Shown here in pieces: positions 32,194 through 40,480 of a stretch of 44,014 bases of DNA. The translations under genes were made by a program, and so were the position numbers. Numbering within the stretch: the stretch's first letter is position 1; every line of letters begins with the position of its first letter. The notes below the pieces were generated by a model. The model had not been told where the DNA came from. It did not search any database and was given only the letters and a program-made list of their open reading frames with translations. The stretch spans positions 1-44,014 of the forward strand of contig NZ_JAAVUX010000029.1 in assembly GCF_018449655.1 (NCBI RefSeq), given 5' to 3'. The stretch is from Pseudomonas sp. dw_358 (GTDB taxonomy: Bacteria; Pseudomonadota; Gammaproteobacteria; Pseudomonadales; Pseudomonadaceae).

Positions 32194-33018
32194 ATGAGCC
32201 AGAATTTTTCCGGGGATAATCGGTTTTTTGAGAAAATCTTCAGGTGGGGAAAAAGACTGGCCGTTCGGCTAATCCTGTGGTTCGGGGGGTTGTGGGTTGC
32301 ATTATGGATGGCATGGATTGCGCTCGGTATTTGGGCGGCATACTTCCAGTTTCCTACGCCGCCTGCGCCCCGCGCGCAAATGTTCAAGGACACAACGACG
32401 ATCTGTGGCCGCATCCAGGGAAAAGCATTTACTGTTCCGGCGAGTTACGTCGTGTTGTGGCCGCATTACGACAAGGTGGGGCCGGAAGGTTTACCAGAAA
32501 ATCGTAAGGCCTGCGAGAGGAACATTCAATCGCTTTCGCTAGCCTTCAAATGGCCTGAGTTGCACCCTGGACAACAAGAGTATATTCGAGAGTTTTCGAA
32601 ATTTTCGGGGTTGCTGATCAGAATATCGTCAGCTCCAGCGTACACGTTTTCGGACCTGGAAAATAGACTCACAGAATCCCTCGCAGCCAGCAACGAGCAG
32701 AAAATTGAATATGCTGGATTTGAACCCATGCTTGATCTTTATAAAGTGACCGAAAAGACTGATTTTTCTGAGCTCGGCACCACGACCTTTTGGGGAGGGC
32801 GTAGGGACAGGGCTGATGTTATATTTATCTGCCCTAGAAACAGGCCGGCAAGTGAAATCGAGTTTTGCACTGGTTTACTCTCGGTCCCGGAGGTAGGTGG
32901 CCTTGTCGAGATTCATGTGTCACCGGGGAAGTTAGCTGAGTGGAAGACGTTGATAAACACCGTAAGGTGGATTATTCGCGAAGGTCTGAAAACGGAACCC
33001 TCATGGCCGATAAGTTGA
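32194..33018 (+). CDS. Unrecognised membrane-anchored protein, 274 aa (island gene 3)
   Basis: The start at ATG 32194 follows GGGAG by eight bases; an in-frame GTG at 32179 is less likely. After a basic N-terminus there is one long membrane helix (LILWFGGLWVALWMAWIALGIWAAYF) and a globular domain of about 215 residues that should be periplasmic. It contains TTTICGRIQGKAFTVPASYV, then CERNIQSLSLAFKWPELHPGQ, TTFWGGRRDRADVIFICP and FCTGLLSVPE. The same ordered motifs recur in the next gene (33106-33873), so they are tandem paralogs. I do not recognise the family. The opening beta pattern (CGRxxGxxFxVPxxYV) recalls some T6SS lipase immunity proteins, a tentative comparison from memory. Confidence 0.65.
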   Translation: MSQNFSGDNRFFEKIFRWGKRLAVRLILWFGGLWVALWMAWIALGIWAAYFQFPTPPAPRAQMFKDTTTICGRIQGKAFTVPASYVVLWPHYDKVGPEGLPENRKACERNIQSLSLAFKWPELHPGQQEYIREFSKFSGLLIRISSAPAYTFSDLENRLTESLAASNEQKIEYAGFEPMLDLYKVTEKTDFSELGTTTFWGGRRDRADVIFICPRNRPASEIEFCTGLLSVPEVGGLVEIHVSPGKLAEWKTLINTVRWIIREGLKTEPSWPIS

Positions 33019-33105
33019 TCAGGCAGCGCTGGGGCGCGGTGGGGATAAATGCCCGCTTGCCGTGGAGTCGATGTCAACCATTATGACGATGAGTGAGGTG
33101 AATAG

Positions 33106-33873
33106 ATGAAGGGGCGCGGGCTCGCACGGCAGTCAACCGTGTATTGCGTAGCATTGATGTTGTTGGCCATGCTCTTGATACTGAGAGGCACGCTGAACTC
33201 TCCAACGTCGGTTTCTACTAATGAACTATCAGAAAAGTCTACTCAGCGACCCACTACATCCACCTGTGGAAGGTTCGGAAGTACTTATGTTTCGGTTGGG
33301 GAAAGGTATCTTTCGAGGCAGGCAGAATATAACAATTTTGATATTCCGGTCGCCCTGAAATTATCACAGATAGAGCAGTGTCAGGCGAAATTGAAAGTCC
33401 TGTCCATGGCGTTGGCCTGGCCGACAATGGCACCCGCGGGCGAGGAGTCTTCGAGATTAGGGACCGAGTTCCGCGGTTTGGAGCTGATGCTTTCGCGCAG
33501 AACGCCGTCGGGCTCATCGCGGCCGAAGGCGATGGTGGATGACTTTTTGATGAGCAGTCATAAGCGCTTCAGAGAAAATGCGGCTTTTTACCCATCCCTG
33601 GGATTGTTCGGCGCCACCGAAAACAAAGGTCTATCCAAGGGAGGCAGTTCAATGTTTTGGGGCAGCCATGATGAGCAGGGCGACGTGGTATTCATCTGCA
33701 ACTGGGAGCGTTCCGAAACCGTGGCTCCGCGCTGTGCCGGGACGTTCTTGATCCCGGTGTTGACACTGAAGATCAAGGTTGAAATGGCACCCGAAACGCT
33801 GCCTGACTGGCGGGTAGTGGTTCAGAAGGTAACAAAATCCGTCGTTGCTCACGGGCGACTCGACGAAGCTTGA
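33106..33873 (+). CDS. Unrecognised exported/anchored protein, 255 aa (island gene 4, paralog of gene 3)
   Basis: GAGGTGA precedes the ATG. An N-terminal hydrophobic segment (VYCVALMLLAMLLILRGTL) acts as signal anchor. The rest aligns by eye with the preceding gene: TSTCGRFGSTYVSVGERYL, CQAKLKVLSMALAWPTMAP, SSMFWGSHDEQGDVVFICNWER and RCAGTFLIPVL, with the three cysteines kept. Insertions differ between the two, so the duplication is old or the copies came separately. It lies convergent with a long minus-strand gene. Function unknown; a periplasmic partner- or toxin-binding role is speculation. Confidence 0.65.
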   Translation: MKGRGLARQSTVYCVALMLLAMLLILRGTLNSPTSVSTNELSEKSTQRPTTSTCGRFGSTYVSVGERYLSRQAEYNNFDIPVALKLSQIEQCQAKLKVLSMALAWPTMAPAGEESSRLGTEFRGLELMLSRRTPSGSSRPKAMVDDFLMSSHKRFRENAAFYPSLGLFGATENKGLSKGGSSMFWGSHDEQGDVVFICNWERSETVAPRCAGTFLIPVLTLKIKVEMAPETLPDWRVVVQKVTKSVVAHGRLDEA

Positions 33874-33879
33874 GTCAAT

Positions 33880-33894
33880 CGGCTGAATAAGCCG
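33880..33894. terminator. Weak bidirectional hairpin between convergent genes
   Basis: CGGCT at 33880-33884 pairs with AGCCG at 33890-33894 around GAATA, in the 29-bp gap between two convergent stops. TTTT begins seven bases later on the plus strand. The stem is short, so efficiency would be low. Confidence 0.3.
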
Positions 33895-33902
33895 CAAGCA
33901 TT

Positions 33903-35387
33903 TTACTGCTCAATGTCCAGCTCTATCTGTGCTTGGGCTCCACCGGCCTGGGCTATCGCCATCGCTCCCAGTGCCTTTCCCAAAACTGAATAATGTTTCG
34001 CCGTAGAGCGCTTTGAGTCCACGGACGGGTCTGCAGGCATATCAGCATTGTTATCCTGAAGTGCCCCATGGGCCGCCATGATGTGCCGGGTTGAACATTC
34101 AAAGTCACCAAGATGTGCGCATAATGTGGCTGCCAAGCTATAAGGCTCAATGAAATCCCTGGGGCGATCAGAGTCGAGTGTGTTGATGAAAAAATCAAAC
34201 CGTTCGGACAACTGCCTGGCCTTGTCCAACTCGCCGTTTGCCAGCAGCCGGGTGGCTGTTACAAAGAGACGGGGATAGTTATAGGTGCGTGAGGCATCGG
34301 GTGGCCCTTGCAGGTAAGGTGCCAGCGCCTTGTCGATAGCGGCTTCAGCGGCTGGGACACGGTGACGTGTTTTCTCGATGTCCGCCAATCGTAACCAATA
34401 AATAGCCGCAACATCGTGCATATACTCAGGAAGTAGCTTCAGAAATGTCTGAGCGGTTGCCACATCACCACGGGTCAGCGCTTCGTCAATGATTTTTCGA
34501 GTGGTGTCGATTCTAAGATTAACGTACAGATTGGCGCCCAGCGTTGCGGTTATATCGATGGCCTCTTGGGTACGCCCAGTGCGGGCTGCGTAGGCTGCAT
34601 AGGCGGAGTGCAGCACCCTCGAATCTGCATATTGATAAGCGAGTTTGACGTGGCCATATGCCAAGGCCGTTTTAGCAAGTGAGTTGCCAGCCGACTCTTT
34701 GTAGTATGCATCTTGAATGCTTTCCACCAGCTCAAGCCCTCGCATTAGCGCTGCCTTCGCCTTCAGTGGGTCGCCGTTGCGGCGGTACAATAGACTGACC
34801 GTTCGGTAGGCATGCACTGTATCAAACTCGGCCTCGGCCGTGGCCAATCGAAGTGATAGAGCGTCAGCTACCCAGGCTCCGTAACTGATCCGTTTGTCAA
34901 GCGTTTGGAAGCTGTCAGCAAGATGTCTCAGATCCGTCGAGTTGACATCAGGATCAGCCAAAAAGGTCATGAATTTCTGTTTCGCGTTCGCTTCGGTGTC
35001 AAGCATTTGATAGGCCGCGATAATGGTGCTTAGCGTCCGTCGATCTTGTAAATTCAGGGCGAGCTGTTCGGCGCGGGCGAGAAGTTTGATACGTTTGGAG
35101 TGGGGTAATCCTACGGTATCTCTGGCAATGAGCAGCAAGCGATGGACCTTGCCGCGATCGCTTTGCTGTTCGGTATAGTCGAGCGCCATGCGAAAGTAGC
35201 CCGCTGTTATGACATCAGAAAGATTGAACTGCCCTGGAGAGATTTCGTATGACTTGTCGAACATCCATTCTCCGGCTGCATGCCATTCTCTGGCCTTGAT
35301 CATTGCCGCGAATTTTTCAGTTTCTCCTGCCACAGCGGGACCACTCAACAGAGTCAGAATGCTAAAAATCGTTAATTTTTTTTTCAA
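33903..35387 (-). CDS. Exported helical-repeat (TPR-like) protein, 494 aa
   Basis: A Sec signal peptide (MKKKLTIFSILTLLSGPAVA, cleavage after AVA) precedes an almost all-helical protein. Degenerate TPR-like pairs include AYRTVSLLYRRNGDPLKAKAALMRGLELVESI, KTALAYGHVKLAYQYAD, EALTRGDVATAQTFLKLLPE and ADIEKTRHRVPAAEAAIDKAL. It should sit in the periplasm as a protein-interaction scaffold. No enzymatic motif is seen. It is AT-richer than the core genes and adjoins the tandem-paralog cluster, but on the opposite strand. I do not recognise a named family. Confidence 0.68.
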   Translation of the reverse strand: MKKKLTIFSILTLLSGPAVAGETEKFAAMIKAREWHAAGEWMFDKSYEISPGQFNLSDVITAGYFRMALDYTEQQSDRGKVHRLLLIARDTVGLPHSKRIKLLARAEQLALNLQDRRTLSTIIAAYQMLDTEANAKQKFMTFLADPDVNSTDLRHLADSFQTLDKRISYGAWVADALSLRLATAEAEFDTVHAYRTVSLLYRRNGDPLKAKAALMRGLELVESIQDAYYKESAGNSLAKTALAYGHVKLAYQYADSRVLHSAYAAYAARTGRTQEAIDITATLGANLYVNLRIDTTRKIIDEALTRGDVATAQTFLKLLPEYMHDVAAIYWLRLADIEKTRHRVPAAEAAIDKALAPYLQGPPDASRTYNYPRLFVTATRLLANGELDKARQLSERFDFFINTLDSDRPRDFIEPYSLAATLCAHLGDFECSTRHIMAAHGALQDNNADMPADPSVDSKRSTAKHYSVLGKALGAMAIAQAGGAQAQIELDIEQ

Positions 35388-35693
35388 GAAAGTTTACTCG
35401 GCATTGAGCGCGGGCAGTCTGGGCCTTCCAAGTGTCAGCAATGCGCTCGCAATTCGTTTGAGTGTAGCGACTGGATCCGAGTGCCTACAGAGCTATTCAC
35501 CGGAAGTTGGTATCAGCATGTGTATTACAACTCTAGGGCAGTGAAGGTCTGCTGTTGTTAGTTGTCCGGTTAAGCCACGCTGCCAGTTTGCTGATGGGGG
35601 GGCTGGCAATAGCACACCCGTTCAATCCCCAACCGCTCTACGCCGACTATCCTGCCCCCTCGATCACGTCCCGATCAGTTTTTGGAGGCAGGC
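35388..35693. other. Divergent intergenic region without a recognisable gene
   Basis: This 306-bp region separates the minus-strand exported repeat protein from the plus-strand VOC protein and must hold both promoters. Composition changes from AT-rich on the left to GC-rich on the right near 35590, marking the probable right edge of the island. I see no clear repeat, integrase, attachment site or tRNA here. Confidence 0.5.
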
Positions 35694-36590
35694 ATGCGCA
35701 ACCGATTCACGAAGGCATCGACCGCTATGGCATTGGCCATCGGCCTGGCGGCAACGGCTTCCCAGGCCGCCACCCCGGTAGTCGCCGTAGCACCGCAATA
35801 CGACACCAGCCACGTCTACGTAGCGCCCGCCGACGTCGACCGTTTCGTGCAAAGCTTCACCGCCACCTTCGGCGGCAAGAGCACCCCGCAGGTGGTGGTC
35901 AATGTGCTGCCGACCCCGAGCAGCACCACCTCGCAACTGCTGCAGACGCCGTACGGCACAGTCTCGTTGTTCGGCTTTACCACGCCGATCCCGCGGCCGT
36001 TCGGGTTCGAGCGCAACGGGTATCTGGTCAAGGACATGGACGCCGCGGTGAAGGCGGCGCGGGCCAACGGCGCCGATGTGATCGTCAGCGACTTCCCGGA
36101 CCCTATCGGCCGTGACGTGGTGGTGCAGTGGCCGGGCGGCGTCAACATGCAGTTGTACTGGCATACCAAGACCCCGGATTACGCGGCGTTCCAGAGCGTG
36201 CCGGAGAACCGGGTGTATGTGTCACGGGACCGCGCGGATGCCTTTATCAAGGCTTTCCTGGGCTTTTCCCATGGCCGTATCGTGGCCGATGACAAGCACG
36301 CGCCGGGGGTCGAGATCGGCCAAGCCAAGGGTACGTATCGGCATGTCAGCCTGGAGTCGCCGTTCGGGCGCATGGCGGTATTGGTCAGCAACGGCCAACT
36401 GCCGTACCCGTTCGGCCATGACACCACCGGCTATGAAGTGCCCGATCTGACCGCCACCCTGGCCAAGGCAACCGGGTCCGGGGCGACAGTGCTGGTCGCG
36501 CCGTTCACCAGCAAGGGGCGCAGCGCGGCGTGGGTGGAGTTTCCCGGTGGCTATGTAGCGGAGATCCACCAACTGCTGGCCGGTAAATGA
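35694..36590 (+). CDS. Exported double-VOC (glyoxalase/dioxygenase fold) protein
   Basis: This 298-residue protein has a signal peptide (MRNRFTKASTAMALAIGLAATASQA). Two internal VOC modules follow: the first runs from SHVYVAPADVDRFVQSFTATFGG to WPGGVNMQLYWH, the second from NRVYVSRDRADAFIKAFLGFSHG to FPGGYVAEIHQL. Both keep the xGYxVxDxxAxxxxA helix turn. VOC proteins bind a metal between modules and act as glyoxalases, dioxygenases or resistance proteins, and most are cytosolic; export is uncommon. GGAGG lies six bases upstream of the ATG. It overlaps the AlgE-like porin gene by 4 bases, so the two probably handle the same extracellular compound. Substrate unknown. Confidence 0.85.
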   Translation: MRNRFTKASTAMALAIGLAATASQAATPVVAVAPQYDTSHVYVAPADVDRFVQSFTATFGGKSTPQVVVNVLPTPSSTTSQLLQTPYGTVSLFGFTTPIPRPFGFERNGYLVKDMDAAVKAARANGADVIVSDFPDPIGRDVVVQWPGGVNMQLYWHTKTPDYAAFQSVPENRVYVSRDRADAFIKAFLGFSHGRIVADDKHAPGVEIGQAKGTYRHVSLESPFGRMAVLVSNGQLPYPFGHDTTGYEVPDLTATLAKATGSGATVLVAPFTSKGRSAAWVEFPGGYVAEIHQLLAGK

Positions 36591-37984
36591 TGCGGCCGGG
36601 CTGGTGGACATCTTCGGGCTGCAGCCTGGCGCTGTTGCTGGCCAGCAGCGTGCAGGCCGACGACACGCCGGCTCGCCCGGCGATCAAGGCCAACCGCTGG
36701 CAGGAAGACTGGTCGGTGCTCAAGGACCCGGCCCTGCGCACCGAGCCGCTGGACAGCCTCAAGTACGTGTCGCTGTCCGACAGCAACCCCTACACGTACC
36801 TGTCATTGGGGGCGACGTTGCGTGAGCGGCTGGAGATGAATGACGCCGGCGGGTTCGGCATCAGGGGTGTGGCCCGGGACAACTACCTGATCCAGCGCTT
36901 TCAGGTGCACGCAGACCTGCATTTCAATGAGCACTGGCGGCTGTTTACCCAGTTGGAGGATGACCGCGCCTACGACAAGACCACCCTGGGAGGCGCCGAT
37001 CAGGATCGCACCGACTTGCGGCTGGCGTTTCTGGAGTACATCAAGCCGCTGAGCGCCGGGACCTTCAAGAGCCGGATCGGCCGTCAGGATTTTGCCTTCG
37101 ACCTGCAGCGTTTCATCTCCTCGCGCGACGGGCCGAACGTGCGTCAGTCGTTCGATGCCCTGTGGGCCGACTGGGAGACCACCCAGTACCGCTTCATCGG
37201 CATCGTCAGCCACCCGGTGCAGTACCAGGACGACCACGCGTTTGACGACAAGTCCAACAGCGACGTGCGCTTCAACATGCTTCGCATCGAGCGGCTGGTG
37301 GGCGGCAGCAACGAGTTGTCGGCGTACTATGCCCGTTACCAGCGCAGCGAAGCCAGCTACCTGGACGCCAGCGGTGAAGAAACCCGCCACGTTTTCGATG
37401 CCCGCCTGGGCGGTGCGGCGCTGGGTTATGACTGGGACGTCGAGGCCATGGGGCAGACCGGGTCGGTGGGCAATAAGGATATCCGTGCCTGGGCCGGCGG
37501 TACGCGGGTGGGCTACACCTTCCAGAGCCTGCCGTGGACACCGCGCCTTGGCTTGCAGACCGACATCGCCTCGGGTGACCGGCATGCGGGAGACGGCACG
37601 GTGGGCACCTTCAACCCACTGTTTCCCAACGGCTACTACTTTTCCCTGGCCGGGTACACCGGCTACAGCAACCTGATTCACGTCAAACCGTCGATCACGG
37701 TCAAACCCATCGCCAAGCTCAGCATCCAGACCGCCGTCGGCCTGTTGTGGCGTCAGACTACGGACGATGCGGTGTACACCCAGCCCAACATCGCCGTGGC
37801 CGGCACTGCCGGAACCGGGCAACGCTGGACCGGGGCCTATGGGCAGATCCGCACCGACTATGCGTTCAACGCCAACCTTGCCGGGGCCATCGAGGCGGTG
37901 CATTACGAGGTGGGGCAGACGCTGCGCGACGCCGGCGGGCATGACAGTAATTACCTGGGGGTGGAGTTGAAGTTCAGTTGGTAA
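36587..37984 (+). CDS. AlgE-like alginate-export family outer-membrane porin
   Basis: This 465-residue exported protein starts with MMRPGWWTSSGCSLALLLASSVQA and forms an amphipathic beta-barrel. The opening NRWQEDWSVLKDPALRTEPLDSLKYVSL, then SLGATLRERLE, RFQVHADLHFNEHWRLFTQLEDDR and SRIGRQDFAFDLQRFISSRDGPNVRQSFDA match the alginate export domain family (Alginate_exp). It ends in the aromatic ELKFSW typical of BAM substrates. Family members include AlgE but also many porins of unknown substrate outside alginate operons, as here. Its start is inside the VOC gene's stop (ATGA), indicating translational coupling. Confidence 0.83.
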   Translation: MMRPGWWTSSGCSLALLLASSVQADDTPARPAIKANRWQEDWSVLKDPALRTEPLDSLKYVSLSDSNPYTYLSLGATLRERLEMNDAGGFGIRGVARDNYLIQRFQVHADLHFNEHWRLFTQLEDDRAYDKTTLGGADQDRTDLRLAFLEYIKPLSAGTFKSRIGRQDFAFDLQRFISSRDGPNVRQSFDALWADWETTQYRFIGIVSHPVQYQDDHAFDDKSNSDVRFNMLRIERLVGGSNELSAYYARYQRSEASYLDASGEETRHVFDARLGGAALGYDWDVEAMGQTGSVGNKDIRAWAGGTRVGYTFQSLPWTPRLGLQTDIASGDRHAGDGTVGTFNPLFPNGYYFSLAGYTGYSNLIHVKPSITVKPIAKLSIQTAVGLLWRQTTDDAVYTQPNIAVAGTAGTGQRWTGAYGQIRTDYAFNANLAGAIEAVHYEVGQTLRDAGGHDSNYLGVELKFSW

Positions 37985-37987
37985 ACT

Positions 37988-38389
37988 TCAGGCATCGCGC
38001 AACAGGTCATGGGTATTGAGCAGTTCGTAGGCAATCTCCGGCCGCTTCTCCAACCCCCGCCGAATCGCCGCCGGGATCGCCTGCCGGGTCTTGCGACAGA
38101 GCCCCGGCAGCTCACCCAGCTCGATGCGAATCCCGCGCATGGTCCGCACCTCGGTGCTGCCTGGTTGTACCTGTACGCGCAACCCCAGTTGCTCGAACAT
38201 CAGCTGCTGCAAGCGGGTGAGGTGGGCCAGGCTCTCGAGGTTCTCCAGACGTTCGAGCAGGCGTTTTTCTTCCTGACGGTCCAGAAGGAGAATCCGCAGA
38301 TCGGCGTCCGGCGCGTCCAACAGGCGTTCGCGCTCGCAGATGCAAGCGCCGGGCGGGCAGGGTGAGCGAAGCACAATCGTCGGAGTCAT
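37988..38389 (-). CDS. Small hypothetical protein with C-x4-C-x-C motif
   Basis: This 133-residue cytosolic protein begins MTPTIVLRSPCPPGACICERE, a compact C-x4-C-x-C motif that could bind a metal or be redox active. A leucine-rich charged helix follows (RILLLDRQEEKRLLERLENLESLAHLTRLQQ), possibly coiled coil, then a basic C-terminal region. I recall similar uncharacterised Pseudomonas proteins but no function. It is convergent with the porin gene, separated by 3 bases, and lies upstream of the OPT transporter gene on the same strand; 61 bases separate the two. Confidence 0.65.
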   Translation of the reverse strand: MTPTIVLRSPCPPGACICERERLLDAPDADLRILLLDRQEEKRLLERLENLESLAHLTRLQQLMFEQLGLRVQVQPGSTEVRTMRGIRIELGELPGLCRKTRQAIPAAIRRGLEKRPEIAYELLNTHDLLRDA

Positions 38390-38450
38390 GGCGCCTGATC
38401 ATAGCGGTGCTCCGGGCACTTGCCTACGGCTTGGCGACCATTGCATCGCG

Positions 38451-40190
38451 TTACCACTGGCGCAGCATTTCCCACAGTGCAGCGCCCACCCCGGTGATGC
38501 TTTCGCCGGCAATCAAGCCGGCCGCCGCGGTGATCGCAAAGCGTTGCGTCGCCTGCGGCCAGCGGCGACTGGCCAGCCACGTCAGCACCGCGCCCAGGCC
38601 CATCATCAAGGCGATCGAGGCCGGCAGAATGAATGCCAGGCCCAGCGCGGCCGAGCTCGGCAACCAGCGCGCCTTGCAGGCTGGCAGGCGGCTGTCGAGC
38701 ACGCCCAGCAGCAGGCCAACCAGGCTTGCCACCAAGATCGATACGCGAATGCTCGGCGACAGCGAGTCCAGCCCAAGGGTCAAGGTCTGGGCCACGGCTT
38801 TCCAGGTGGCCACGGCTGGCGCCGGCCAGGTTTCGGTGAGCAGCATGTGCTGCGGGTCGGGGATCAAGGTCAGGTAGACCAGCACGCCGATCACGCTGCC
38901 CAGCAGGATGCCGATGCATTGCGCCACCACCTGTTTGGCCGGGGTCGCGCCGATGGCCAGGCCGACCTTGAAGTCGTTCATCAGGTCGGTACATTGCCCG
39001 GCGGCGCCACCGGCGGTGTTGGCGCTCATCAGGTTGATGGGGATCTGCCCGGGCGCAATCACCCCAAAACTCAGCTGCGACAACTGGCCGATGGCGCCGA
39101 TGGGCGGGATGCCGGTGGCGCCCACCACCCGTGCCGCCACGGCGGCCAGGCACACGGCCAGGGGGATGCTCAACAGGGCCATGCCCATGGCGATATGAAA
39201 CAGCGCGGCCTGCAAGCCCACCACCAGCGCCACGGCTATGGCGAACCCCAGCATCGGCAGGCGCGACGGCTTTGCGGCCTTGACCTCGGCCCCCCGCGCC
39301 GACAGGGTCTTGCGCAGGTCCCACAGGCGCAGTGCCAGGGAGGCCAGGGTCGAGCACACCATCAGGCTGACCCCCGGCCACAACAGCCACTCCACCAGTT
39401 TGGCAAATTGCGGCCCGTGGCTGCCCGGTGGCAGCATCACCAGTCCCTGATCCAGCAGCCAGGGTGCCAGGCCCCCCCACGCCAGCAAGGCCCCCAGCAG
39501 CAGGGTCAGCCCGACTCGGATGCCAATGATGCCGCCAAATCCCACGAGCAAGAGTGACGGATCAAGGCTGAAGGTCAGGCGCTCCAGCGCGGCATTCGGC
39601 GCCCATCGGGGGATAGCCCAAAGGAAACTGTCGATCCACTTCACCACGCCCGACAATAGCGCCGCGCCGAGCAAGACCTTGAGACGTGTCACAGCCTCCT
39701 GACCCTGGCTGTAGATGTGACGCAGGGTCTCCAGGGTGGCCATGCCCTCGGGGAAGGTCAGGCCGTGGTCGTCGAGCAGGGAAGGGCGCAGGTACCAGGC
39801 GATCCAGATGCCGAGAAAACTCACCGAGAACACCCAGGCCATCATCGGCAAGGGGTCGAGCTGTTGCCCGGTCAGCAGGGTGTAGGCCGGAATCGGCGCT
39901 ACCAGTCCGCCAGACACGATGGAAGCCGCAGCCGAAGCCACGGTCTGGTTGATGTTGCTTTCCAGCAGGCTCCAGGACTTGCGTCCGCCAGCCACCCCCT
40001 GCCAGACCGCGTAACCCACCAGCAGGGCAATGATCGACATGTTGAACGACCAGCCGATCTTCAGGCCGGCGTAGACGTTGGAGGGGGTCAACAAAATGCC
40101 CAGCACGGCGCCGGTCATCAGCGCGCGGGGGCTGAGTTCACGCGGTTTCAGGTGGTTAGCCGCAGGCGGCAGGGGCTGAGCAAGGTCCAT
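38451..40190 (-). CDS. OPT family oligopeptide/metal-complex transporter
   Basis: This 579-residue polytopic inner-membrane protein of the OPT family takes up oligopeptides or metal chelates with protons. Family marks include LLTPSNVYAGLKIGWSFNMSI after the N-terminus, LTFPEGMATLETLR, and the pair GIPPIGAIGQLSQLSFG and SANTAGGAAGQCTDLMNDFKVG. The start is placed at MDLAQPLPP (AGGA eight bases upstream) because the longer open frame to 40334 carries a non-conserved leader. It has standard family length. The substrate is not predictable. Confidence 0.87.
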   Translation of the reverse strand: MDLAQPLPPAANHLKPRELSPRALMTGAVLGILLTPSNVYAGLKIGWSFNMSIIALLVGYAVWQGVAGGRKSWSLLESNINQTVASAAASIVSGGLVAPIPAYTLLTGQQLDPLPMMAWVFSVSFLGIWIAWYLRPSLLDDHGLTFPEGMATLETLRHIYSQGQEAVTRLKVLLGAALLSGVVKWIDSFLWAIPRWAPNAALERLTFSLDPSLLLVGFGGIIGIRVGLTLLLGALLAWGGLAPWLLDQGLVMLPPGSHGPQFAKLVEWLLWPGVSLMVCSTLASLALRLWDLRKTLSARGAEVKAAKPSRLPMLGFAIAVALVVGLQAALFHIAMGMALLSIPLAVCLAAVAARVVGATGIPPIGAIGQLSQLSFGVIAPGQIPINLMSANTAGGAAGQCTDLMNDFKVGLAIGATPAKQVVAQCIGILLGSVIGVLVYLTLIPDPQHMLLTETWPAPAVATWKAVAQTLTLGLDSLSPSIRVSILVASLVGLLLGVLDSRLPACKARWLPSSAALGLAFILPASIALMMGLGAVLTWLASRRWPQATQRFAITAAAGLIAGESITGVGAALWEMLRQW

Positions 40191-40480
40191 GGGCAAGTCC
40201 TGTACAGGGGGCAGGCTAGAGTCTGGGAGTTCGAGAATCCGCCAGGGTTCCGCTGCTAAGCCCTTATCAAATAAACAAAACTTTCCTCGCAGGAAAATGT
40301 ATGGCCTGCTTGCTGACTGGCCTCTGAATTGCATTCGGTGATGTCACTTTGATATGTGCCAGGAGTGCCCCATGGCGTCAAGCAGCGAGTCGATGCCCCT
40401 GTCTGCTTCCCTCATGGAGGGGGTGGTGAACCGGGCCAGCGAGCAGTTCCAGGCCGTGTAGGCGAGTCTGGCACCTGGGT
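40191..40480. other. Intergenic region upstream of the OPT transporter
   Basis: This 290-bp gap lies between two minus-strand genes. It contains a perfect short inverted repeat TTTCCT-CGC-AGGAAA at 40282-40296, about 95 bases upstream of the OPT start, and a plus-strand micro-ORF at 40372-40461. Nothing else could be supported. Confidence 0.5.
40372..40461 (+). CDS. Possible 29-aa micro-ORF
   Basis: ATG is preceded by CAGGAGTGCCCC, a good ribosome binding site at normal spacing. The frame encodes MASSSESMPLSASLMEGVVN then RASEQFQAV and stops. There is no homology I know. It is on the opposite strand to both neighbours. It could be a real microprotein or a chance start in front of decayed sequence. 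Confidence 0.22.
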   Translation: MASSSESMPLSASLMEGVVNRASEQFQAV

